From positions 3,796,136 to 3,860,135 of the forward strand of contig NZ_FNLF01000002.1 of the NCBI RefSeq assembly GCF_900103175.1: DNA of 64,000 bases, given 5' to 3'. Source of the DNA: Tsukamurella pulmonis. Its GTDB lineage: Bacteria > Actinomycetota > Actinomycetes > Mycobacteriales > Mycobacteriaceae. Positions 48,168 through 55,439 of the stretch are shown piece after piece (positions within the stretch are counted from its first letter, which is position 1; each line of letters starts with the position of its first letter). A program made the translations under genes and the position numbers. The notes below the pieces were generated by a model that had not been told where the DNA came from, made no database searches, and saw only the letters and a list, made by a program, of their open reading frames with translations.

Positions 48168-49211
48168 CTAGACGGCTGGCCCTGACCCGCAGTCGATGCT
48201 CACCGCGACGATTCCAGGCGCTGTTCTGTGGTCGACGAACCAGGCTTTCGCAATGACCTCCATCCAGCCTCCGGTCAGAGCGCGCACTCGAGCTGAGACT
48301 GGAACTGGCGACGTAGGAGGGCGGGTCGCAGCCTCGACGATGGCCGATGTCACGGCGTCGCGATCGTCTGGATGGATGCCGTTGTTCTGACCAGTACTGA
48401 AGCCGTGCCCGATCCCCTCGGGCGGCCCGCCCAGCCAGCGAAGGACGTAAGGAGCGGCGGGGAATCTCAAATCCATGATCGCGATGTGTACATGCGCCGC
48501 GCGTGCGTTGCTGTCGGCGCAGATTGCATCCGCCAGGTTGCTGGGATAGGCAAGTTCAGGTCGGGCCCACCCCATGCCCAGGACGTCGCCGGAGGGCAGT
48601 CGTGCCTCGATTGCCTCCACAGTGGCGCGCCCCCCATCGTCCCCTACGACCCCTAGATCAGCCACTCTCGTGACACGGTCGGTCCGATCTGAACCTGCGC
48701 TCCTACCGACGGCAAGTTGGCGTTCTTGGTCCGCCGCGGTCAGCCAGTCGAGATGGCGCACAGCGTCGCCGAGAGCGGGAACGCGTGTGAAAAAATCCGC
48801 AGGACCGTGCACTACGCGATCGCGATGGTCCTCTGCCACCCCAAGCAAATCCATCGCCGAGGTTGACAGGTGGAGGCGCGGAGGTCCGCCGCCAACGGGA
48901 TTTGACCACACCCACAAGGCGAGCCGCGAGGCGTACTCTCGTAGCGCCTCTGGTGTTGCCCTGTCACCAGACGCGACTACCGCTGCCAGAGCGGTGCCGA
49001 CCGTCGGATGCAACACCGGATACCCCGTTCCCGCGTCCCCCGACACAGGCGTGGACCTGTCGAGTACCGCGCGTGCTGTGCTGTCGATTGATCGAAATAC
49101 AGCCCCTCGGACCGCGTTTACCAAGCGCCTACCTGTCGAGCGAGTCCCATCGACCGCCAGCAGTCGAAGCTCACCGTCGCCGCCCAGGGTGACAACCCTC
49201 ATCGATTCCAT
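48168..49211 (-). CDS. PAS-like domain protein
   Basis: 347 residues from ATG (MESMRVVTLGGDGELRLL), chosen for GGAGG nine bases upstream. The N-terminal roughly 200 residues look like a GAF/PAS-type sensor (DSTARAVLDRST...). The C-terminal part IHPDDRDAVTSAIVEA ... ALTGGWMEVIAKAWFVDHR follows the PAS_3 pattern. It has no obvious kinase, HTH or cyclase output. Possibly a sensor partner for a regulator nearby. The domain calls are by pattern only. Confidence 0.55.
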   Translation of the reverse strand: MESMRVVTLGGDGELRLLAVDGTRSTGRRLVNAVRGAVFRSIDSTARAVLDRSTPVSGDAGTGYPVLHPTVGTALAAVVASGDRATPEALREYASRLALWVWSNPVGGGPPRLHLSTSAMDLLGVAEDHRDRVVHGPADFFTRVPALGDAVRHLDWLTAADQERQLAVGRSAGSDRTDRVTRVADLGVVGDDGGRATVEAIEARLPSGDVLGMGWARPELAYPSNLADAICADSNARAAHVHIAIMDLRFPAAPYVLRWLGGPPEGIGHGFSTGQNNGIHPDDRDAVTSAIVEAATRPPTSPVPVSARVRALTGGWMEVIAKAWFVDHRTAPGIVAVSIDCGSGPAV

Positions 49212-49281
49212 CTGCTCAGCCTCCACTTTCGGTCAGTAGCCGGCGCAAGACCAACTCTGCGGCCCGGTCGAGTTCTTACGC

Positions 49282-50334
49282 ATGGGTTACATTCTTCCAG
49301 TGGTAGCTAGTACAGCGCGCCTCCGGCAGGCGGCGGACGATCTCTCCAAGAATCTGCTCCGGCCTGCCGCCGGGGAGATAGACACTCTCGACCAACTGCC
49401 GACCGACCACTTGGCGGCGCTCAGAGACTCGGGTCTGTTCAGCGTGCTCGCGGCAGATGCACCCATACCGCTGGTCTTCGACATCGGCGAGAGTCTCGTA
49501 GCGGCATGCCTGGCGACCGGATTCGTGTGGGCGCAACATCAAGGAGCGGTACTCCGATTGCTTTCGGCGCCAGGCCCAAGCCGGGACAAGTGGCTACCGC
49601 CGCTTCTCGCAGGCACCACGATCGCGGGCGTGACCTACAGCGGGCTTCCGAGCCACGGCGCTAGCCTCAGGTGCCACCGCCAAGCTAACGGCGAAATGAT
49701 CCTCGCAGGCCAAGCACGGTTCGTGACCTCGTGGCCCTGGATCGGACTACTAATCGCCTGGGCCTACAACGAGGAAACCGACCGCGTGTACGCCTTCGCT
49801 GTTCCTTCGCCTCAGGAGCAACCCGAGACCCGGTCGACAACTCTCACCCTGCTAGCAGCAAATGCGTCCGCCACAGTTGCGCTGAGCGTAGGAAGTCCGT
49901 CCGGCACCCTCGCCGACGGTGGGTGGAGAGTCTCTCCCGATCAGATCCTGACCTCGATTCCCGGCCCATCTGGGACCAAGACTCCCCCAGCCTCGGCCCG
50001 TGCGAACGCCACTCTCGGACTCGGCTTGCTCGCAGGAATAGCGACGGACCTCCAGCATGTCGACCCGCGATCCGCCGAAATCGCACGAGCAGCCCGCACC
50101 AACCTGCGCAACCGCCTTGATGTGGCGACTGGAGACGCATCAAAGGCAGAAGAGATTCCAGCTGCGCGAGGCGAGCTGCTGCGCTCAACTATGGACGCAG
50201 CTCTAGCGCTGTACCGCTCCACGGGTTCCACTGCGACACTCGCAACGAGTCTGGCCGCTCGTCGCGTTCGTGAAGCTGCGTTCGCCCAGACGACAGCCAC
50301 GACGTTGGAAGAGAGAAGGATCGCGCAAGGTTGA
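49282..50334 (+). CDS. acyl-CoA dehydrogenase-like flavoprotein
   Basis: 350 residues. The order resembles acyl-CoA dehydrogenase/FMN-dependent hydroxylase proteins: ALRDSGLFSVLAADA, CLATGFVWAQHQGAVLRLL, DKWLPPLLAGTTIAGVTYSG, then helical C-terminal parts with LATSLAARRVREAAF. It is divergent from the PAS-like gene. A CoA ligase and an oxidoreductase nearby fit a CoA-ester oxidation route. The family is likely; the reaction is unknown. Confidence 0.65.
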   Translation: MGYILPVVASTARLRQAADDLSKNLLRPAAGEIDTLDQLPTDHLAALRDSGLFSVLAADAPIPLVFDIGESLVAACLATGFVWAQHQGAVLRLLSAPGPSRDKWLPPLLAGTTIAGVTYSGLPSHGASLRCHRQANGEMILAGQARFVTSWPWIGLLIAWAYNEETDRVYAFAVPSPQEQPETRSTTLTLLAANASATVALSVGSPSGTLADGGWRVSPDQILTSIPGPSGTKTPPASARANATLGLGLLAGIATDLQHVDPRSAEIARAARTNLRNRLDVATGDASKAEEIPAARGELLRSTMDAALALYRSTGSTATLATSLAARRVREAAFAQTTATTLEERRIAQG

Positions 50335-50426
50335 GTAAGCCCAATACGCTGCCGGTCAAGTTCTCCGACGCTAGCGTTGAATACCCAGCGAGCCGATCGA
50401 TGCCGGTGGACACGTCCAAGCCTGAT

Positions 50427-51026
50427 TCACTTGCCCGCCATCGTCTTACATTGCTCTACTAGCTCCTGAGCCAGCTTCTTGAGGTGTGGCTTGAGCGCGT
50501 CAGTGCGTGTGAACCCCTCGCTGCTCAGTGCCGCGAGGTCGCTCCGCAGCGACTCGGCCCAGTCCCCCAGACCATCCGCGTAGTCCCGGGCCGCGCTGCT
50601 CACGGTGTTGGGGGCATCGCTGCGCCGGATCGTATCGAGCAGCGTGGTCGATTCCGAATCGAGCTCCGTAGCCGCAGCGGAGGCGTGCGGCTTCACCGAG
50701 GGCCATGTCCAACCGCCAGTGCAGCGCAGGTGGTCGTATAGCGCATCGGTAACCGGGATCCGACGGTCGTCAGCGGCGTCGATCGCGTCGCACAGCTCCT
50801 TGGTCTCCGCCCGCCCCGCTGCGGTGCTCGATGCCGCTGAGCTGGTCGACGTGGTCGTGATTGTGCTGGTCGCGGTCGTCGGCATGGCGCTGGAGGTCCT
50901 GGCCGGCATCGTGGTGGGGACCGACACCGCCGCACGTGGTGCAGGCGCGGGATCATCTCGGAACAGCGCGATTCCGCCGACCAACAGGACTACGACGACC
51001 GCGCCGATGACTACGTTCTTGTTCAC
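50427..51026 (-). CDS. membrane-anchored Thr/Ser-rich protein, 199 residues
   Basis: N-terminal anchor NVVIGAVVVVLLVGGIALF, a long Thr/Ser/Ala linker (about 30-72), then an extracytoplasmic domain with a Cys pair (ELCDAIDAADDRR, HLRCTGGW) and EQCKTM at the end. The GTG overlaps the upstream stop within a GGGGACCGACAGTGA word. The Thr-rich linker could be O-mannosylated (inference). Confidence 0.65.
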   Translation of the reverse strand: MNKNVVIGAVVVVLLVGGIALFRDDPAPAPRAAVSVPTTMPARTSSAMPTTATSTITTTSTSSAASSTAAGRAETKELCDAIDAADDRRIPVTDALYDHLRCTGGWTWPSVKPHASAAATELDSESTTLLDTIRRSDAPNTVSSAARDYADGLGDWAESLRSDLAALSSEGFTRTDALKPHLKKLAQELVEQCKTMAGK

Positions 51027-51352
51027 TGTCGGTCCCCACTCTCAAGCTTCTTGACGTAGCGATTGGCCCCGAACACCCAGCTGTGGGCGTCGGCCAGCGC
51101 CTGCTCCACAAGCTCCACGTTGTGGCGTACCGATGCCAGCAGTTCGGGGACCGACATCGACGAAGCTGTGGTCAACCCGCGTCCGTCGCCGCCGAGGTGA
51201 TGGAGGACGATACGCGCCTTGCGGTGAGCCTCCTCGACTGCCGCACCGAGCACCGCCACGGCGGCGTTCAGATCGAGCGGATCGATCACCGCGGCCGGAA
51301 CCTCCGCGGAGGTCGGGCGCACGGGTTCCGCAGGCTCGGCGTGAGCAGCCAC
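51023..51352 (-). CDS. C-terminal part of a frameshifted helical protein
   Basis: Reads AAHAEPAEPVRPTSAEVPAAV to the C-terminus YVKKLESGDRQ. The core SSMSVPELLASVRHNVELVEQALADAHSW resembles PAVSVPEALAAVHQGLISVDETLRTV of the neighbouring gene at 51710-52141. The frame continues cleanly upstream to the seven-G run (plus strand) at 51437-51443 and meets the 51042-51695 frame there, so both probably form one gene, 51023-51695, broken by one base. Confidence 0.6.
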   Translation of the reverse strand: MAAHAEPAEPVRPTSAEVPAAVIDPLDLNAAVAVLGAAVEEAHRKARIVLHHLGGDGRGLTTASSMSVPELLASVRHNVELVEQALADAHSWVFGANRYVKKLESGDRQ

Positions 51353-51695
51353 GTGCGCCCACGCTGCGGCGACGGCGACCTCCGGCCCGCCCGGTACCGC
51401 GATGTGCCGCGGAGGGTCCGGCGGCGGGGAGCCTGCGGGGGGGCAGGTGGATCACGCGCGCCCCCATGCATGCGACCTCGGTCGCCTGATCGATCCCCGA
51501 GATCGCGAAGGAATCTCCGAGGTCGATCATGTCGCCACCGATCCTCATGCATATGCGGATGAGGTTCACCAGCGCATCCTCGGCGGCTGCCGCAGCGTCG
51601 TCGGGATCGGTGAAGTATCCAGCACCTCTGTAGACCTCCCACTCTCCATGCGCGTCGATCGTGGGCCCCTCGATGATCCAGATGTCTTGGTTCAT
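51042..51695 (-). CDS. N-terminal part of a frameshifted protein
   Basis: ATG with AAAGGA upstream; real-looking sequence MNQDIWIIEGPTIDAHGEW ... GAGYFTDPDDAAAAAEDAL ... ARVIHLPP stops being protein-like at the homopolymer 51437-51443. After that point the frame reads RRLPAAGPSAAHRG and continues out of frame to 51042. GYFTDPDDAAAAAED matches GYFLDPHEAAAEARR of the 52138-52641 gene. Either a true frameshift or a sequencing error in a seven-base run. Confidence 0.55.
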   Translation of the reverse strand: MNQDIWIIEGPTIDAHGEWEVYRGAGYFTDPDDAAAAAEDALVNLIRICMRIGGDMIDLGDSFAISGIDQATEVACMGARVIHLPPRRLPAAGPSAAHRGTGRAGGRRRRSVGARGCSRRACGTRAPDLRGGSGRGDRSARSERRRGGARCGSRGGSPQGAYRPPSPRRRRTRVDHSFVDVGPRTAGIGTPQRGACGAGAGRRPQLGVRGQSLRQEA

Positions 51696-51709
51696 AAGGC
51701 GTCCTTTCT

Positions 51710-52141
51710 TCAGGCGTTCAGGCGACCTTCGGCGACCGCGAGTACCCACGGCTCCGGTTCCTCGCCCTCTTGTCGGGCGAGCTTGACGAGGATTCGGGCG
51801 CTGATGCGGCGAGCCTCAGGGGTGTCGCCGGTCAGCTCGAAGTCCGCGTTCGCACGCTGGTCCTCCAGGTCCCGGCCCTTGAGCCGCGACGTGAGCCGCA
51901 TCGCGTCGTACGTGGCTTCAGTGACGGTCCGGAGCGTTTCATCGACGCTGATCAGCCCCTGGTGCACCGCCGCCAGGGCCTCAGGGACCGACACTGCTGG
52001 CCCCAGGTCGTCGACATCGAGGTGGTCGTCGGTGAGAGCGAGGTACTGGTGCCGCAGGGCAGCCAGGTGTCGTCGCACATCGGTCACGCCGTCGAGGATC
52101 TGCACGACGCCGTCGTGCAGATCAGCGGGATCACTGGTCAC
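51710..52141 (-). CDS. hypothetical helical protein, 143 residues
   Basis: GTG start (VTSDPADLHDG) overlapping the upstream gene's stop within a GGGGACCGACAGTGA word. Mostly helical, with SVPEALAAVHQGLISVDETL shared with the 51023-51352 protein. Paired with the next gene upstream, it forms the two-gene version of the module fused next door. Function is unknown. Confidence 0.65.
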   Translation of the reverse strand: MTSDPADLHDGVVQILDGVTDVRRHLAALRHQYLALTDDHLDVDDLGPAVSVPEALAAVHQGLISVDETLRTVTEATYDAMRLTSRLKGRDLEDQRANADFELTGDTPEARRISARILVKLARQEGEEPEPWVLAVAEGRLNA

Positions 52142-52641
52142 TGTCGGTCCCCCTTCCGGGCGAGTCGGACCGACCAAGGCTTCAGCGGCAACCCCGGCTC
52201 GTATCCGTTGGGACTCACCGGGATCACCGCCGCGCCCGACACCGCGAAATTGTGCCGGTGCTCCACCGACGCGTGCTCCACCTGGAACTCCAACCGCCGC
52301 CGGGCCTCCGCCGCTGCCTCGTGCGGGTCGAGGAAGTAGCCGAGGTCAGGCTGGATCTGCACGTCGTAGCCCGGGGCGAGGTGGACCGGAAGTGCCACCA
52401 AGTAGACGGTCGGCGGGTCACCGTAGAAGCTGTCGGAGCGCTCGAAGTCGACCGCCACGTCCGTGGGCACTATCCAATGGATGTCGGTGTCGGTCCCCGT
52501 CGGGTCCCGGTACGGCTCTCGATCAGGTCGTGTGTACTGCCCGGGATCCTGGCGCGGAATCACGCTCTGGGGCTCTGCCTCCGACAGGTCCTCGACGGGC
52601 ACCTCACCCGCGAGGGCCCTCCGGATCTGCTCCTCGTTCAC
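52138..52641 (-). CDS. hypothetical protein, 167 residues
   Basis: GTG start (MNEEQIRRALAGEVPVEDL). The central region DLGYFLDPHEAAAEARRRLEFQ and HNFAVSGAAVIPV resembles the 51353-51695 protein. It overlaps the following gene by four bases, ending GDRQ inside a GGGGACCGAC word. No known family. Probably part of a repeatedly duplicated element module. Confidence 0.65.
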   Translation of the reverse strand: MNEEQIRRALAGEVPVEDLSEAEPQSVIPRQDPGQYTRPDREPYRDPTGTDTDIHWIVPTDVAVDFERSDSFYGDPPTVYLVALPVHLAPGYDVQIQPDLGYFLDPHEAAAEARRRLEFQVEHASVEHRHNFAVSGAAVIPVSPNGYEPGLPLKPWSVRLARKGDRQ

Positions 52642-52653
52642 TTCATCTCCGCC

Positions 52654-52965
52654 TCACTCATCGCGTTCACTTCGCCACAAGGTCCACAGGTCACCGGAGG
52701 ATCCGTACGACTCCCCGAGGAGCCGCTCAACGAGCAGTACAGACTCCCAGTCCTCAAGCTCACCGAGGCCCGCCACGGCGATCTGCTCGACACGCTTCGC
52801 GCCATAGAAGACCTCGGACCAGCTGCGCATCTCCGCAATTGGTTCCAGCGCCGCGTACAACGCAGCCGAATCCCTGGCTTCATCGGCTGCGCGGCGGAGC
52901 CGCGCAGCCTCTGCGTCGAGCTTCTCCGCGCGCACGATCAGTTCGTCCGGCCATCCGTCGCTCAT
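52654..52965 (-). CDS. hypothetical helical protein, 103 residues
   Basis: Begins MSDGWPDELIVRAEKLDAEA and is predominantly coiled helix. The ATG overlaps the stop of the upstream gene by four bases, which favours this start over an earlier Met. No family is recognised. Third gene of the minus-strand series running from the recombinase. Confidence 0.6.
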   Translation of the reverse strand: MSDGWPDELIVRAEKLDAEAARLRRAADEARDSAALYAALEPIAEMRSWSEVFYGAKRVEQIAVAGLGELEDWESVLLVERLLGESYGSSGDLWTLWRSERDE

Positions 52966-53195
52966 CGATGGCTCTTCTCGCCGCGGGGACCGACAGTCCG
53001 CCAGTAGAAGACGGCCAACTCCCGCTCCCACCGATCCACCATGTCGTCGAGACCGACCGCGCGAGCCTCCTCGGGTGCCACAGCGGCGAGGTGGTGCGCC
53101 GCGTTCACGGCCTCACCGAGCTTCATCATGAGGTTGTGCTCGGCATCGTGGGCGGCTCCGGTCGGCGGAGGTGCCGCGGGCATCGGGCGAGTCAC
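52962..53195 (-). CDS. small hypothetical protein, 77 residues
   Basis: Proline/alanine-rich start, then helix LMMKLGEAVNAAHHLAAVAPEEARAV and WERELAVFYWRTV. Overlaps the DUF2637 gene upstream by four bases and the next gene downstream by four. Function unknown. Confidence 0.6.
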   Translation of the reverse strand: MTRPMPAAPPPTGAAHDAEHNLMMKLGEAVNAAHHLAAVAPEEARAVGLDDMVDRWERELAVFYWRTVGPRGEKSHR

Positions 53196-54043
53196 GCGAC
53201 CACCCTGATCGCCGGTCCATCGGTAGCCGGAAGGGCGTCACGGATCTTGGTCACGGTGCCGCGCGCAGCAATATCCGCGGCGGCGATGGACCTCACCGAC
53301 TCACGTGCGTTGAGCCGGCGGATGACCTCTTCCACGACCGCCTGATCCACCTGGACCACCTCACGGGCCACGAGGTCCGCGGCCTGAGCCACCACCGGAT
53401 CAGTCGGCCCGCTAACTGGCCCATCGCCGTCATCTGCGCTGTTCACGGGGTGGTCCACCGTGGACCAAGCGTGGGCCGGTACCGGTTTATCGGCGGCGAC
53501 AGGCACCGTGTCGCCCAAGTCGATGTCACGCGTGCCCGGCGCGGTGTGGGCCACCGCGTGCTCCGGTTCGTGGGCCCGTTGGACCACCGATGTGGGCCGC
53601 GCGGCCGCGTCGTCCACGCGGTCCATCTCCTGGTCCACACCCGTCGCGGTCTCCGCCTCGAATCGGCTCAGGACCACCAGCGCCAGCGCCGTGACCGCCA
53701 GACCGCCGTCAAGCATCAACGGGAACAGTGCAGCGTCGAGCGGACCGTAGCCGTAGGCCAGGGCGAGGTCGCGCACTGCCGCGAAGCTGACCCGCGCGGC
53801 ACCGGCGGCGATCAGTGCCACCGTCACGAGGATCGCCCAGTACGTCACGCCACTCGCGCGGATCCGGCCCCAGAGACCGACCAGGTGGGTGAAGGCCAGG
53901 AGAGCGATCGGCGCGGCGACGGCCATGATGCGCGGGCCGATCCCCGGGTGCGCATGGGCCACGTTCGCCGCGACCGACCCGACTGTGCCCGCGATCAGGA
54001 GTACCCATAGGAACCGACGGACCGGCTTGATCAGTTCGATCAT
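53192..54043 (-). CDS. DUF2637-type membrane protein
   Basis: 283 residues. Four N-terminal membrane segments (LIKPVRRFLWVLLIAGTVGSV, IMAVAAPIALLAFTHLVGL, YWAILVTVALIAAGAARVSF, AALFPLMLDGGLAVTALALVVL) match the DUF2637 pattern. It is common on actinomycete plasmids and conjugative elements, often near traB. A long acidic cytoplasmic tail ends in IRRLNARESVRSIAAADIAARGTVTKIRDAL, an HTH-like helix pair. The ATG overlaps the recombinase stop (TGATG). Confidence 0.75.
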   Translation of the reverse strand: MIELIKPVRRFLWVLLIAGTVGSVAANVAHAHPGIGPRIMAVAAPIALLAFTHLVGLWGRIRASGVTYWAILVTVALIAAGAARVSFAAVRDLALAYGYGPLDAALFPLMLDGGLAVTALALVVLSRFEAETATGVDQEMDRVDDAAARPTSVVQRAHEPEHAVAHTAPGTRDIDLGDTVPVAADKPVPAHAWSTVDHPVNSADDGDGPVSGPTDPVVAQAADLVAREVVQVDQAVVEEVIRRLNARESVRSIAAADIAARGTVTKIRDALPATDGPAIRVVA

Positions 54044-54597
54044 CACGCCGCCGCTCCTTCGATCACCCGGTAGACAGTGCTCCGCGCGACACCGAGCACC
54101 CGAGCGATCTCGGTGCGCGGGCGGCCGGCGGCTGCGAGATCGAGGATGCTCCTCTTCTGGTCCTCGGTAATCGACGGGCGACCGCCGATCCGGCCTGCCG
54201 CACGCGCTGCCGCGAGTCCCGCATTGGTCCGCTCGCGGATCAGGTCCCGCTCGAACGCGGCGACGGCACCGAGGGTGTGGAACACGAGGCGTCCACTCGG
54301 TGTGGTGGTGTCGATGGCCTCCGTGATGGAACGGAGCTGCACCCCCTCCTTCTCCAGCCGCTCGGCGGTCGCAAGAAGATGCGCGAGGGACCGACCGAGG
54401 CGGTCGAGCTTCCACACGGTGATCACATCGCCCTCGCGCGCGTACGACAGGAGCGCTTCGAGTTCGGGCCGGGCGGCCTTCGCGCCCGAGGCTCGGTCGA
54501 CCCAGGTGCGCTGGCACCCGGCCTTCTCCAGGGCGTCGAGCTGGAGCTGCGGGTCCTGGTCGTGCGTGCTCACTCGCGCGTATCCGAGGGTCGCCAT
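54043..54597 (-). CDS. serine recombinase (resolvase/invertase family)
   Basis: 184 residues from MATLGYARVSTHDQD. The catalytic Ser is in YARVS, followed by the LDRLGRS and AAFERDLIRERT motifs and a C-terminal HTH (GRPRTEIARVLGVARSTVYRVI). It resembles Tn3-type resolvases and invertases. GGAGGTGAT just upstream supports this ATG over the one six codons earlier. It may resolve element multimers or invert DNA; no res site was proven. Divergent from the TM-protein/FtsK operon. Confidence 0.93.
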   Translation of the reverse strand: MATLGYARVSTHDQDPQLQLDALEKAGCQRTWVDRASGAKAARPELEALLSYAREGDVITVWKLDRLGRSLAHLLATAERLEKEGVQLRSITEAIDTTTPSGRLVFHTLGAVAAFERDLIRERTNAGLAAARAAGRIGGRPSITEDQKRSILDLAAAGRPRTEIARVLGVARSTVYRVIEGAAA

Positions 54598-54830
54598 CGA
54601 CTCGATCACCTCCATTCTGTGTCATTAACGGGGCGCTGATCAATGAATCATTCGGACACGATTGTGGCACAGATTCCGGGCCGAAAACAGGCGACTTTCC
54701 GACCTGTACGTTAAACGTTCGTTTTTGACACACACCCCGCCTGAACTGCACCGCTACACCACATGAATATAAATAGGAACAATGGCAACCCTTGCTAGAA
54801 ACAGCCCCCTCAGAGGGCTACTTTGGAATC

Positions 54831-55439
54831 ATGTGGAGGATCATGATCGGAGTCGTCGCGGGAGGGTTCGGCGCGTCCGTCGCCGGGATATGGGGATTCT
54901 TCATTCCCATCGGCGGGAGCATTCTCTGGTACATCACCGCAGGCAAGGACACCTCCGGCGTGGTCCCCACCGGCGCGGCAACGACCCTCACCGACCGACG
55001 CGGATCCCTCGGCCCGGCCCAGGCCAGCTGGAACCGCGCCGCCCAAGGGGCGAACTGGGGCGTCTGGCACCAGCGCCCAGGACTGTTCGACCGCATCACC
55101 GTCGGCGGCATGAAGTTCAGCGCGGTCACGAAACACCGCGAGTGGCAGATCGCCCCAGGTAAGACGGTGTTCGTCCCCCACTTCTGCATCGTCGGAGGCC
55201 AGTTCCGCGAGGACGGGGACATGACGCTCGTCCTAGAACCCACGCACGACGGCCTCCACGAAGCTCCGCTCCAAGGCTTCGCCCCTATCGGGCTCGCGGA
55301 GTTCGGCGCGATGCGGATCGAGGGCGAGGTCCACCGGCATCACGATGTGGGACAGCGGTATTCGATCCATGTCACCAACACGCATCGACCACTCGACGAC
55401 GGCCCGATCCTCAAGGGAGACCACGATGAGTGGCTCTGA
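54831..55439 (+). CDS. membrane-anchored protein upstream of the translocase, 202 residues
   Basis: Starts MWRIMIGVVAGGFGASVAG; one to two membrane segments in the first 38 residues, then a soluble domain with GGMKFSAVTKHREW and FVPHFCIVGGQFREDGD. Its end overlaps the translocase start by 14 bases, so they are coupled. Start choice is uncertain (a TTG 13 codons earlier). The 54598-54830 gap before it is AT-rich with imperfect dyads and probably carries the divergent promoters. Confidence 0.6.
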   Translation: MWRIMIGVVAGGFGASVAGIWGFFIPIGGSILWYITAGKDTSGVVPTGAATTLTDRRGSLGPAQASWNRAAQGANWGVWHQRPGLFDRITVGGMKFSAVTKHREWQIAPGKTVFVPHFCIVGGQFREDGDMTLVLEPTHDGLHEAPLQGFAPIGLAEFGAMRIEGEVHRHHDVGQRYSIHVTNTHRPLDDGPILKGDHDEWL

